Below, in pieces: positions 53,629-62,347 of a stretch of 64,000 nucleotides of DNA. Positions within the stretch are counted from its first letter, which is position 1, and each line of letters starts with the position of its first letter. Source of the stretch: Pseudomonadota bacterium (GTDB lineage Bacteria; Pseudomonadota; Gammaproteobacteria; Enterobacterales; Enterobacteriaceae). The notes under the pieces were generated by a model. The model was given only the letters and a program-made list of their open reading frames with translations, was not told the DNA's origin and made no database searches. The translations under genes and the position numbers were made by a program. The stretch lies in the NCBI GenBank assembly GCA_018261615.1, contig JAGTSE010000009.1:62001-126000 (forward strand), given 5' to 3'.

Positions 53629-54149
53629 GGTTGTAACCATCCACTTGGCTGTGTTATGGCGTAAGGCAGATAAAATCTTATAGGTCTAGCAGCGTAAATA
53701 TTATATGTCTTTGAAAGACAATAAAAGAAACTACGCAGTAGATTAAATAAACAAAAAAGGGACTACTACATAGCGCTCCACTTTTGGCCAGCCCTTTCAG
53801 GATTAGCAGTAGGGCTGCTTTCTCTATATAACCGCATAGCATTAGCCTACGATGCTCGGCATACCGCATGTTAGTTACCAGTGGGGCGCGGTATCCGGCT
53901 GAGTTATTTAGTTGCAGCACAACATAATCCCATGTAGTGCGAAGGAATAAAATTTATATTTTTCAGTAATATAGAGTTGTTTATAAAAGTCAATATAAAA
54001 AGTGTATCATCCTATTCCATACACAAAGAAATCGGAGTAATCTGCTATACAATGTAATTAGAAGTGCTAAGGCATTGTTATTATCAAAAATATATTACAT
54101 ACCTGGATAATAACTTTTGGAAGATTACTGTTGGGGGAGGGAGTGGTAC
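53629..54149. other. Intergenic region upstream of the Thoeris-type operon
   Basis: 521 bases without a convincing gene. The first half is mixed composition and contains an 80-codon minus-strand frame (53678-53920) with no ribosome site or recognised family. The second half (from ~53940) is very AT-rich, the composition of the following operon, and so likely marks the left edge of the acquired segment and its promoter. TGTCTTT/GAAAGACA forms a short palindrome at ~53707. No integrase or attachment site was recognised. Confidence 0.4.
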
Positions 54150-55325
54150 ATGCCTGGAATGATGAAAAGGAAATACTATTCGGAGACTATAGACTACACA
54201 AAAAGTTTTACAAAGCCACTAAGTTTAATAGCTCAAATATTGCCATATAATTATGATAAGAAATTAATCTTGGATTTATTTATCAAATTTTATCCATGTG
54301 AATGGAGCAAGTTAGTACAAAGATATAATTATTATCATGAAAAGGACCTGTTCCTTAAAAAGAATGGAAAAAAAATCAGATACAATCACCTATCGCCCAT
54401 TCAATTTTTTTATAACTTGGCAAAAGTCAAATATCTTATTTCTTGTGGGCAAATAAATAAACACAAAATGAATTTTGACAGTGAAACACAAAAGCTCATT
54501 TGTGAAAGCTTCACCGAAGCGAGAAGAAATAAAATAGATGTTTATACTCATAAGCTTGAAAAAGCAAAAGAGAATTTACAAAAAATAGATCCGTTATATA
54601 TTGAAGTGTTTATCGCTGCATATCATCAAAAAAGTCGTACAACGAAAGAAAAAATAGAAATATTCAACGAGCTAACGAAATTCTACAGCGATAAAATAAT
54701 AACTTTTTTCCAAAAAATAAATGACAGTGAACGTAACAACCAAATTCGTAGAATGGCATTTGAACATTTACAAAATATAGGGGTTTATGTAACATTAAGA
54801 AAAAACTTCAAAGGAAAGAAAAAAAGTTATATGTTTGAAAAGGATGATTTTAATGTGTCTCCCAAAGATCTGGTCGAACGAATAGAATCAGACTCATTTC
54901 AAAATAAAAAAACTTTTGACGTATTCATATCTCATAGCTATTTGGATTCAGAGTTTGTAAAAATAGTCAAAGACGAATTAAATAAACACAACATTACAAT
55001 ATATTGCGATTGGGCTAGCGATAGTGACTTTTTAAGAAGAAAGCTTGCGAGTGAGTATACCTGGATAGTCTTAAAAAAAAGAATAGAACAATCAAGAATA
55101 ATTTTGTTTTTACAAACAGATAATTCTATATCTCATAATGGACATTACTTGTCGAAATGGATAGAGATGGAAATAAATCACGGGGTAGCCTTATCCAAAC
55201 CTATGATATGTATCAATATCACAGATATTCAACCAATATTTACCCCACTAAATTTTAATGCTAAAAACAATTCAATTTCCATACAAGACATCCAAAAGGT
55301 AAATGTTTTTCAATATCAAAATTAA
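54150..55325 (+). CDS. TIR-domain protein with long N-terminal extension (Thoeris-associated)
   Basis: 391 residues from ATG 54150, 8 bases after a GGGGGAGGGA ribosome site; the frame could open at TTG 54117. Residues ~255-365 are a TIR domain: KKTFDVFISHSYLDSEFVK, the middle CDWASDSDFLRRKL, and SKWIEMEINHGVA with Trp337 and predicted catalytic Glu341 in the WxxxE pattern. Residues 1-250 are Lys-rich, mostly helical and unlike any domain I know. It starts an operon, 34 bases before thsA. In Thoeris, TIR proteins sense phage and make an NAD-derived signal; this may be a second sensor beside ThsB. Very AT-rich, unlike flanks. Confidence 0.8.
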   Translation: MPGMMKRKYYSETIDYTKSFTKPLSLIAQILPYNYDKKLILDLFIKFYPCEWSKLVQRYNYYHEKDLFLKKNGKKIRYNHLSPIQFFYNLAKVKYLISCGQINKHKMNFDSETQKLICESFTEARRNKIDVYTHKLEKAKENLQKIDPLYIEVFIAAYHQKSRTTKEKIEIFNELTKFYSDKIITFFQKINDSERNNQIRRMAFEHLQNIGVYVTLRKNFKGKKKSYMFEKDDFNVSPKDLVERIESDSFQNKKTFDVFISHSYLDSEFVKIVKDELNKHNITIYCDWASDSDFLRRKLASEYTWIVLKKRIEQSRIILFLQTDNSISHNGHYLSKWIEMEINHGVALSKPMICINITDIQPIFTPLNFNAKNNSISIQDIQKVNVFQYQN

Positions 55326-55359
55326 TGATTAAATAAAAATAGGATGAGGAGAATAAATT

Positions 55360-56808
55360 ATGGATAGAGTCAGAGATTCGTTTATAAAACATATATGCAA
55401 GGAGCTACAAGATGAAAATGTGGCAATTTTTGCAGGGGCAGGAATGTCAGCTGGTGCGGGCTTTGTAAGCTGGGCTGAACTATTAAGGCCTATTGCAGAT
55501 GAATTAGGCCTTGATGTTGATAAAGAGCACGATTTGGTGGCTCTAGCTCAATTTCATTGTAATTCTAATGGCAATAATCGCAGTCAACTAAATCAGAGAC
55601 TCATTGAAGAATTTTCAAGAGATGCAGTTGAAACTGACACTCATCGTATTTTAGCAAGACTACCTATTACTACATACTGGACAACTAATTATGATAAGTT
55701 AATTGAAAATAGTTTAATAAAATCAGGGAAGAGTCCTGATGTCAAATATACAAAAGAGCAACTGGCTGTTACTAAACTGAAAAGAGATGCTATCGTTTAT
55801 AAAATGCATGGTGATATTGATCATGCTAATAGTGCCGTTTTGACAAAAGATGATTATGAAAGATACTACATAAAAATGGATCAGTATCTCTCTGCACTCA
55901 AAGGCGATCTTATATCAAAGACATTTATATTTATAGGGTTTAGTTTTACAGACCCTAATCTCGACTATATTTTAAGTAGAGTACGCGTTGCTTACGATGG
56001 AAATCAAAGGCGACACTATTGTTTCATTAAATCTATTGATAAAAAAGATGACGAGTCTGATGCTGACTATGAATATAAATGTAGAAAACAGGAATTATTT
56101 ATTTCTGATCTAAGTCGATTCAATATTAAAACCATCATGGTGGAAAATTATGATGAAATCAGAGAGTTATTAAGACTGATCGAATTAAATTACAAGAAAA
56201 AAACTATATTTATCTCTGGAGCAGCACATGAATATGGAAAGTGGAATGAAAATGAATCACATATTTTCATTTCAAATCTTAGTTCAAATTTAATTAGAGA
56301 TGGCTACAAAATCGTTTCAGGTTTTGGCCTCGGTGTCGGTAGTGCAGTAATTTCTGGAGCATTAGAAGAAGTATATATGAACCAAAATAGTCCGATCAGT
56401 GATCAACTATTACTTAGACCATTTCCTCAATCTTCTACATCTCAATCGCTAAAGGTACTTTGGACACAGTATCGGGATGATATGATCTCTCATGCTGGTT
56501 TTACATTGTTTCTATTTGGAAACAAAATAACTGATAAAGGTGTTGATTTATCAAATGGCATGCGAGAAGAATATGTAATTTCCAAAGAGAAAAAAAACAT
56601 TATACTACCAATCGGGTCAACCGGATATATGGCTAAAAAACTATGGGAAGAGGAGTGTCAATTACTTGATAATGATGAAAAGAAAGACAATGAATTTTAT
56701 CAACTTTTTTTAAAACTTGGTGATGAATCAGCTACTTTAAAAGATGTGTTAGTAAATACTCTGAATATTATAGCTTATTGTGTTAAAAAAGGAGACTTAC
56801 ATGGCTAG
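55360..56808 (+). CDS. thsA: ThsA: SIR2-STALD NADase effector of Thoeris anti-phage defence
   Basis: 482 residues, the size of type I ThsA. The SIR2 domain (~15-275) starts NVAIFAGAGMSAGAGFVSW; the NAD-site residues are Asn110 in WTTNYDKLIENS and His150 in YKMHGDIDH, close to N112/H152 of the Bacillus cereus enzyme. The C-terminal STALD/SLOG-type domain (~283-482) begins KKTIFISGAAHEYGKW and has SGFGLGVGSAVISGALEE, the fold that binds the cyclic ADP-ribose-type signal. On signal binding ThsA destroys NAD and aborts infection. It overlaps thsB by 8 bases. A GAGGAG ribosome site precedes ATG. Confidence 0.9.
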   Translation: MDRVRDSFIKHICKELQDENVAIFAGAGMSAGAGFVSWAELLRPIADELGLDVDKEHDLVALAQFHCNSNGNNRSQLNQRLIEEFSRDAVETDTHRILARLPITTYWTTNYDKLIENSLIKSGKSPDVKYTKEQLAVTKLKRDAIVYKMHGDIDHANSAVLTKDDYERYYIKMDQYLSALKGDLISKTFIFIGFSFTDPNLDYILSRVRVAYDGNQRRHYCFIKSIDKKDDESDADYEYKCRKQELFISDLSRFNIKTIMVENYDEIRELLRLIELNYKKKTIFISGAAHEYGKWNENESHIFISNLSSNLIRDGYKIVSGFGLGVGSAVISGALEEVYMNQNSPISDQLLLRPFPQSSTSQSLKVLWTQYRDDMISHAGFTLFLFGNKITDKGVDLSNGMREEYVISKEKKNIILPIGSTGYMAKKLWEEECQLLDNDEKKDNEFYQLFLKLGDESATLKDVLVNTLNIIAYCVKKGDLHG

Positions 56809-57298
56809 GCAATGCTTTTTTAGTTTTCATTACAAACCAGATAACTGGCGAGTATCTCAGGTGCGAAATATTGGTTCAATTGAAGGAAATAAACCCGCAC
56901 GAGATAATGATTGGGAAACTGTTGTTGGGGGAGGCGACCAAAAAATCAAGGATTGGATCGCTGAACAAATGAAAGGAAGATCCTGTACTGTAATTTTAGC
57001 AGGTACAAACACAGCAAATAGAAAGTGGATTAACTATGAGATTGTTGAATCATGGAATAAGGGAATGGGGGTATTGGTTATATACATACACAATTTAAAG
57101 GACGTAAATGGTAACCAATCAACAAAAGGAAATAATCCTCTTTCCTATATAACTCATGGCTCTACAAACAAAAAATTATCCGAAATAGCGAAGGCTTATG
57201 ATCCACCGTACTCTTCTAGTAAAAATGTGTACGATTACATATCCGAAAACATTGAAGACTGGATTGAAGATGCAATAAAAATACGTAACAATAATTAG
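56801..57298 (+). CDS. thsB: ThsB: TIR-like sensor/cyclase of Thoeris (DUF1863 family)
   Basis: 165 residues from ATG 56801, inside the end of thsA, with AGGAG 7 bases upstream. The short TIR-like fold shows CFFSFHYKPDNWRVSQVRN, SCTVILAGTNTANRKWINYE and VLVIYIHNLKD. Trp76 and Glu80 give the WxxxE pattern, matching the known catalytic glutamate near position 85 of B. cereus ThsB. It should make a cyclic ADP-ribose isomer on phage infection to activate ThsA. Last gene of the AT-rich operon; composition changes sharply at mtnD just downstream. Confidence 0.9.
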   Translation: MARQCFFSFHYKPDNWRVSQVRNIGSIEGNKPARDNDWETVVGGGDQKIKDWIAEQMKGRSCTVILAGTNTANRKWINYEIVESWNKGMGVLVIYIHNLKDVNGNQSTKGNNPLSYITHGSTNKKLSEIAKAYDPPYSSSKNVYDYISENIEDWIEDAIKIRNNN

Positions 57299-57320
57299 TG
57301 CTGTCATTAAATAAAGCCAA

Positions 57321-57342
57321 CAAAAGGCTCCAGACGGAGCCT
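57321..57342 (-). terminator. Terminator of mtnB-mtnC-mtnD operon
   Basis: AGGCTCC-AGAC-GGAGCCT forms a 7-bp stem; on the minus strand it is followed by TTTTGTTGG. It lies just after the mtnD stop and may also end the plus-strand Thoeris transcript. Confidence 0.65.
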
Positions 57343-57349
57343 CGTTATC

Positions 57350-57892
57350 CTACGCCAACTTCGGATACCCTGCCGCAATATCACTGCCGGTAAATTGCGC
57401 GATCCAGCCTTCGGGATTATCGAAAATCCTGATTGCCGTGAAGTTCGGCTCCGATCCCATATCAAACCAGTGCGGGGTGCCGGCGGGTACGGAAATCAGG
57501 TCGTTCTTCTCGCACAGCACCTGGTAGATTTCTCTGCCGATGTGCAGGCAGAACAAGCCCGCGCCTTCAACGAAGAAGCGCACTTCATCTTCACCGTGAG
57601 TGTGTTCGTTGAGGAATTTGGCGCGCATCGCCTCTTTTTGCGGGTTGTCGGCGCGCAGGCTGATCACATCCCAGCTCTGATAGCCTTTCTCGGCCACCAG
57701 TTGGTCGATGGCGTGCTGGTAAGCGGTGATCACCGTCTCTGGCGTCGGGTTCGCGCCCAGATCGCGGTCGGCCTGCCAGCGCTCAAAACGTACACCTTTG
57801 GCGTTTAGCTGCTGCTGAATTTCACTGGCCTCTGTGCTGTGCCACACCGGCGTGCTGGCATCTTTGTCGGTATAAATAGTCAGTGCGCTCAT
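57350..57892 (-). CDS. mtnD: Acireductone dioxygenase
   Basis: 180 residues. Cupin metal ligands are visible in [22 protein letters not shown] (His-x-His and Glu) and in [14 protein letters not shown] (late His). With Fe it converts the acireductone to the keto acid precursor of methionine plus formate; with Ni the off-pathway reaction gives CO. The start overlaps the mtnC stop by 4 bases, so it is the last gene of mtnB-mtnC-mtnD. Confidence 0.95.
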   Translation of the reverse strand: MSALTIYTDKDASTPVWHSTEASEIQQQLNAKGVRFERWQADRDLGANPTPETVITAYQHAIDQLVAEKGYQSWDVISLRADNPQKEAMRAKFLNEHTHGEDEVRFFVEGAGLFCLHIGREIYQVLCEKNDLISVPAGTPHWFDMGSEPNFTAIRIFDNPEGWIAQFTGSDIAAGYPKLA

Positions 57893-58578
57893 GAAGGGAT
57901 CTGCTCCGGCTTAATGTTGCTGAAAGAGTGAACCTGGTGATGATGGCTGGCTGCGTCATCATCGTCGCGAATCAGTTGTGTGGTGCGAAAACCTGCCGCT
58001 TCGGCGGCATCCAGCTCCTGATGAATATCGGAGAGGAACAGAATGGAAGCGGGCGGTAGCCCAATTTGCGTCGCAATATTGCGGTACGACTGCACTTCCC
58101 GTTTCGCGCCGACCAGCGTGTCGAAATATCCGCTGAACAGAGGAGTAATATCACCTTCGTCGCTGTAGCCAAATAACAATTTTTGCGCCGCCACTGAGCC
58201 AGAGGAATATACATACAGATCAATGCCCTGCGCTTTCCATTTTTCCAGGGCAGGCAGCACGTCCGGGTAGAGATGGCCTTTGAAATCACCATTTACATAG
58301 CCGTCGCGCCAGATGATCCCCTGCAACGCCTTCAGCGCCGTCGATTTACGATCTTCATCCATAAAAGCAAACAGCACCTCAATCAGTTCGGCGGTGGTTG
58401 CCTCCGGCTGCGCCACTTCTTCACGCAGATTATTGAGGATGGTGCTGACTGGCTCTTTGTACTGCTCTGCGGTGACAAAACCGGCCAGACGCTCGCGGGC
58501 GTACGGGAACAGGACGTTGTGCACAAAGCGGATGTCACTGGTGGTGCCTTCAATATCGGTAACGATGGCGCGGATCAT
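57889..58578 (-). CDS. mtnC: Enolase-phosphatase E1
   Basis: 229 residues from ATG 58578 ([18 protein letters not shown]), which overlaps the mtnB stop; the longer frame is rejected. HAD-superfamily motifs are VTDIEGTTS (nucleophile Asp), [16 protein letters not shown], and [17 protein letters not shown]. It enolises and dephosphorylates diketo-methylthiopentyl-1-P to the acireductone used by MtnD. Confidence 0.95.
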   Translation of the reverse strand: MIRAIVTDIEGTTSDIRFVHNVLFPYARERLAGFVTAEQYKEPVSTILNNLREEVAQPEATTAELIEVLFAFMDEDRKSTALKALQGIIWRDGYVNGDFKGHLYPDVLPALEKWKAQGIDLYVYSSGSVAAQKLLFGYSDEGDITPLFSGYFDTLVGAKREVQSYRNIATQIGLPPASILFLSDIHQELDAAEAAGFRTTQLIRDDDDAASHHHQVHSFSNIKPEQIPS

Positions 58579-59189
58579 GGTTTCTCCAGCAGGCGACGCT
58601 GCATTTCGCATTCAAATAAAAATTCCAGTCCTTCCAGATGGCGACGGGCTTCGGAGACATCGCGCCCCCAGCAGGTTAGCCCGTGGCCGCGCAGCAGAAA
58701 ACCATAGCGCAGCGGATGCGTCTGCGCGTGGTCGGCAATGCGTGCGGCCAGCGCGTCGATATCCTGATCGTTATCGAAAATCGCTACCGGCACAGTGTCG
58801 AGGTGTGTGGTCTGGCCGCTGAGGGATTTTTGCATTTCAAAGCCGTTCAGCAGCAGGGCAGGAGATTTCTCTACTCGCGAGAGCACCGTGGCGTTCACCG
58901 TGTGCACATGCAGCACCGCGTTAGCATCGGGGCAGAGGCGATAGATCAGAGTATGCAGGCCAGTTTCTGCTGAGGGTTTGCGGCCAGAGAGCGCATGGTT
59001 GTCAGCAATGGAAATCTGCAAAAAATCCGCAGTCGTCAGGCTGCCTTTGTCTTTGCCGGATTCACTCAGCCAGCACCAGTCGGCGTCCTGGCGAATAGAC
59101 ATGTTACCGCCGGTGGCGGGCGCCCAGCCTTTCGCGCCGATCCAGTGGCAGGTGGCGACGAGTTGTTGGAGTTGCAGGTTGTCTGTCAT
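58575..59189 (-). CDS. mtnB: Methylthioribulose-1-phosphate dehydratase
   Basis: 204 residues of the class II aldolase fold. Features are [13 protein letters not shown] near the start, the zinc-binding His pair in [14 protein letters not shown], and [16 protein letters not shown] with a further His. It dehydrates MTRu-1-P made by MtnA. First gene of mtnBCD, divergent from mtnE with MetJ boxes between. Confidence 0.95.
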   Translation of the reverse strand: MTDNLQLQQLVATCHWIGAKGWAPATGGNMSIRQDADWCWLSESGKDKGSLTTADFLQISIADNHALSGRKPSAETGLHTLIYRLCPDANAVLHVHTVNATVLSRVEKSPALLLNGFEMQKSLSGQTTHLDTVPVAIFDNDQDIDALAARIADHAQTHPLRYGFLLRGHGLTCWGRDVSEARRHLEGLEFLFECEMQRRLLEKP

Positions 59190-59222
59190 AACCCTTCCCT
59201 ATAAGGAATATTGTTATCATAT

Positions 59223-59238
59223 AGACGTCTAAGCGTCT
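59223..59238. promoter_or_regulatory. MetJ boxes between mtnB and mtnE
   Basis: AGACGTCT (perfect) directly followed by AAGCGTCT (6 of 8) forms a tandem MetJ operator in the divergent mtnBCD/mtnE promoter region. Confidence 0.75.
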
Positions 59239-59305
59239 TGATTGCCAAATACTAACATCGTGTTATAGTGGCAGCAACACGCGTATTACAAGCAGGCACA
59301 CAACG

Positions 59306-60466
59306 ATGAGCAATAACGCATTGATTCCGCAAAGTAAACTCCCCGCTTTAGGTACCACTATCTTCACGCAAATGAGCGCGCTGGCGCAGCAGCACAACGC
59401 CATTAACTTGTCGCAGGGCTTCCCGGATTTCGACGGCCCGCGCTATTTGCAGGCGCGTCTGGCGTTTCATGTGGCGCAGGGGGCGAATCAGTATGCGCCG
59501 ATGACCGGTGTGCAGGCGCTGCGCGAAGCCATTGCCGATAAAACAGCGGAACTGTATGGCCATAAACCGGATGTGAACACGGATATTACGGTGACCGCCG
59601 GGGCGACAGAAGCGCTGTACGCCGCGATCACGGCGCTGGTGCGTCAGGGCGATGAAGTTATCTGTTTTGATCCGAGCTATGACAGCTACGCGCCGGCGGT
59701 GGAACTTTCCGGCGGTGTGCTGAAACGCATTGCCTTACAACCGCCGTACTTTCGCGTTGACTGGCAGCAGTTTGCCGCGCAGTTCAGCGATCGTACGCGA
59801 CTGGTGATTCTGAATACGCCGCATAACCCGTCAGCAACGGTATGGCGCAAAGCGGATTTTGCCGCCCTGTGGCAGGCCATTGCCGATCGTGAAATCTACG
59901 TGCTGAGTGATGAAGTGTACGAGCACATCTGTTTTGCCGAACAGGGCCATGCCAGCGTGCTGGCGCATCCACAACTGCGTGAGCGCGCGGTGGCGGTATC
60001 GTCATTCGGTAAAACCTACCATATGACTGGCTGGAAAGTGGGTTACTGCGTAGCGCCAGCCGCTATCAGCGCCGAGCTGCGTAAGGTGCATCAATATCTG
60101 ACTTTCTCGGTCAATACCCCGGCGCAACTGGCGCTGGCGGATATGCTGCGTGCCGAGCCGGAACATTATCGCCAGTTGCCGGAATTTTACCGCGCGCGCC
60201 GCGATGTGCTGGTTAATGCGCTCAGTAATAGCAAGCTGGAGATTTTACCGTGTGAGGGCACTTACTTCCTGCTGGCCGATTACAGCGCGGTTTCTGATCT
60301 GGATGACGTAAGTTTCTGCCAGTGGTTGACCAAAGAAGTGGGCGTGGCAGCGATCCCGCTGTCGGTGTTCTGCGCCGATCCCTTTCCGCACAAGCTGATT
60401 CGCCTGTGCTTCGCGAAACAGGAATCGACGCTGCTGGCAGCGGCAGAGCGCCTGTGTAAGCTGTAA
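59306..60466 (+). CDS. mtnE: Methionine aminotransferase (YbdL/MtnE)
   Basis: 386 residues, fold-type I aminotransferase resembling E. coli YbdL. Motifs are NLSQGFPDFDGP, VTAGATEALYAAITAL, NTPHNPSATVW, LSDEVYEHICF, and SSFGKTYHMTGWKVGY with the PLP lysine. It aminates 4-methylthio-2-oxobutyrate to methionine, the last salvage step, and occupies the ybdL map position before dsbG. Confidence 0.93.
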   Translation: MSNNALIPQSKLPALGTTIFTQMSALAQQHNAINLSQGFPDFDGPRYLQARLAFHVAQGANQYAPMTGVQALREAIADKTAELYGHKPDVNTDITVTAGATEALYAAITALVRQGDEVICFDPSYDSYAPAVELSGGVLKRIALQPPYFRVDWQQFAAQFSDRTRLVILNTPHNPSATVWRKADFAALWQAIADREIYVLSDEVYEHICFAEQGHASVLAHPQLRERAVAVSSFGKTYHMTGWKVGYCVAPAAISAELRKVHQYLTFSVNTPAQLALADMLRAEPEHYRQLPEFYRARRDVLVNALSNSKLEILPCEGTYFLLADYSAVSDLDDVSFCQWLTKEVGVAAIPLSVFCADPFPHKLIRLCFAKQESTLLAAAERLCKL

Positions 60467-60496
60467 TGTTCCCCGGCGGCGCGATCTGCGTCGCCG

Positions 60497-61243
60497 TTAT
60501 TTATCGCCCATAATGGTTTTCAATTTTTCCGCGTCCGGCAAGCCCACTTCCTGCTGTAACACATTATCTTCATTCATGTAGTAAATCGCTGGTGTGGCGT
60601 TCGCGCCGAGATCGTCCATGAGCTTCTGGTTGATATTGAGCTTTTTCATCATCTCCGGCGGCACGGATTTCGGCAGCGTCAGCGCCATCTTGCCGTTGGA
60701 CTGCTCATAATCGTGCCAGATTTTCGCCGGATCTTTCGCGCTCATGATCGCCGCAGCGGCCGCCGGGCTTTCCGGTTTGATCACGCCAACCAGTAACGTG
60801 CGCAACTGCACTTTGCCGGACTCTACCCACGGACGCGCCTGCTGCCAGAACTGTTTGCAGTACGGGCAGTAGGGATCAGCGAACATATATACCACGCGCG
60901 GCGCCTCTTTTTTGCCATCGAGGATCCAGTCGGCTTTTTCCATCTGCTGCCACAACGCGCGGCCCGCCGGGGCGTAGATCTCTTTGGTGATTAACTTCTC
61001 ACTGAGGTTGGTGCCCGCCTCGTCGTACATATAACCAGAGATGGCGTGTTTACCGTCCGGCGTGACGTAAATGGTGACGCCCATATCCTGGTATTTGCCG
61101 AGATATCCCTTCATACCGCCTGGCGCATCGAAGGATTTGATGATGGTGATGCCTTGTTTTTCTATGGCTTTTACCGGCGCGGGCAGTTCTTCGGCGTGCA
61201 GGGTAAGTGGAAGAAAAGTCAGCATTAACAGTCGCTTAAACAT
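60497..61243 (-). CDS. dsbG: Thiol:disulfide interchange protein DsbG
   Basis: 248 residues from ATG 61243 ([19 protein letters not shown]), a signal-peptide start; five codons upstream are also open. The periplasmic dimerisation domain is followed by a thioredoxin fold with the active site [13 protein letters not shown] (CPYC). A cis-Pro loop occurs in [12 protein letters not shown]. DsbG protects single cysteines from over-oxidation and isomerises disulfides. Its position beside ahpCF matches E. coli. Confidence 0.95.
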   Translation of the reverse strand: MFKRLLMLTFLPLTLHAEELPAPVKAIEKQGITIIKSFDAPGGMKGYLGKYQDMGVTIYVTPDGKHAISGYMYDEAGTNLSEKLITKEIYAPAGRALWQQMEKADWILDGKKEAPRVVYMFADPYCPYCKQFWQQARPWVESGKVQLRTLLVGVIKPESPAAAAAIMSAKDPAKIWHDYEQSNGKMALTLPKSVPPEMMKKLNINQKLMDDLGANATPAIYYMNEDNVLQQEVGLPDAEKLKTIMGDK

Positions 61244-61608
61244 AAAAATCCTTAACAATTAAATGGTTAATATTCGACTTAGGGAAAACCTATCACAATC
61301 ATCGGCAGGATCGCGAAATGAAACGTTGTCGTTAGCCGCCAGCAGTGTTCTAATCAAACAGCTTGATGACCTTTAGGTTATGAGCGCAACGCATAGCCAG
61401 CTTGCTGGCGCTGAAGCACCCACGGGTATTTCAGGTATCGAGGCCACCCGTCGCGGTGGCCTTTTTACTTTTGGCAAATCAGTCGTTCACATGGTTGCTC
61501 GTTAAGGTCTGTTAGCTAACGCTTATTGATTTGATAAAGCAAACACATTGGCTCTATCAAACAAAGTTCGTTAACTTACACCCCAACGAAAACACGGAGG
61601 AAGTATAG
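61244..61608. promoter_or_regulatory. dsbG/ahpC intergenic region
   Basis: 365 bases with no protein gene, holding the divergent dsbG and ahpC promoters. OxyR control of ahpC is expected from the family. GTTAGCTAAC and nearby AT-rich motifs around 61510-61560 could be part of an OxyR site, but the match is not decisive. A hairpin with a T-run at 61441 suggests that a short plus-strand transcript ends inside the region. Confidence 0.4.
61441..61470 (+). terminator. Intrinsic terminator inside dsbG/ahpC gap (possible small RNA end)
   Basis: AGGCCACC-CGTCGC-GGTGGCCT followed by TTTTA is a good Rho-independent terminator on the plus strand. No plus-strand gene lies upstream within 970 bases (mtnE ends at 60466 and dsbG is on the minus strand), so it might define the 3' end of a small RNA starting around 61300-61400 or of mtnE antisense readthrough. 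Confidence 0.5.
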
Positions 61609-62172
61609 ATGTCCTTAATTAATACCAAGATCAAACCTTTCAAAAACCAGGCGTTCAAAAACGGTGAGTTCATCGAAGTAACCGAGAAAAATACTGAAGG
61701 CCGCTGGAGCGTCTTCTTCTTCTACCCGGCTGACTTCACTTTCGTATGCCCGACTGAACTGGGCGACGTGGCTGACCATTACGAAGAGCTGCAGAAACTG
61801 GGCGTGGACGTTTACTCTGTCTCTACCGACACCCACTTTACCCACAAAGCGTGGCACAGCAGTTCTGAAACCATCGCGAAAATCAAATACGCGATGATTG
61901 GCGACCCGACTGGCGCCCTGACCCGTAACTTCGAAAACATGCGTGAAAACGAAGGTCTGGCTGACCGTGCCACTTTCGTTGTTGACCCGCAGGGCATCAT
62001 CCAGGCCATCGAAGTAACCGCTGAAGGCATCGGCCGTGACGCGTCTGATCTGCTGCGTAAAATCAAAGCGGCTCAGTATGTTGCTTCTCACCCAGGCGAA
62101 GTTTGCCCGGCTAAATGGAAAGAAGGTGAAGCGACACTGGCTCCGTCTCTGGACCTGGTCGGCAAAATCTAA
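61609..62172 (+). CDS. ahpC: Alkyl hydroperoxide reductase subunit C (peroxiredoxin)
   Basis: 187 residues, typical 2-Cys peroxiredoxin. The peroxidatic cysteine is in [16 protein letters not shown] (about residue 47) and the resolving cysteine in [13 protein letters not shown] (about 166). It reduces hydrogen peroxide and alkyl peroxides and is recycled by AhpF. A GGAGG ribosome site and strongly biased, highly-expressed-type codons are seen. Confidence 0.97.
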   Translation: MSLINTKIKPFKNQAFKNGEFIEVTEKNTEGRWSVFFFYPADFTFVCPTELGDVADHYEELQKLGVDVYSVSTDTHFTHKAWHSSSETIAKIKYAMIGDPTGALTRNFENMRENEGLADRATFVVDPQGIIQAIEVTAEGIGRDASDLLRKIKAAQYVASHPGEVCPAKWKEGEATLAPSLDLVGKI

Positions 62173-62237
62173 ATTTCCCGGCGTCTTTCACGTCACAGGC
62201 AGATCTGTGGCGTGAAATACTGAGGAAATTATGTTGC

Positions 62238-62264
62238 AAACGGGTGCTTTTGGGGGCCCGTTTT
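62238..62264 (+). terminator. Hairpin between ahpC and ahpF
   Basis: AAACGGG pairs with CCCGTTT followed by a short T-run. It would partially terminate after ahpC, giving more AhpC than AhpF, as usual for this operon. Confidence 0.6.
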
Positions 62265-62347
62265 ATTCAGCACCATGATGCAAGTTGCATTGATGCAGCC
62301 ATGAACAACGCGGCTTGCATGATGATGTTTTAAGCGAGGGACCAAAA

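Noticed and set aside
53678..53920. 80-codon minus-strand frame upstream of the Thoeris-type operon
   Set aside because: It has no ribosome site, no recognised family and lies in a mixed-composition region; kept only as a note in the intergenic entry.
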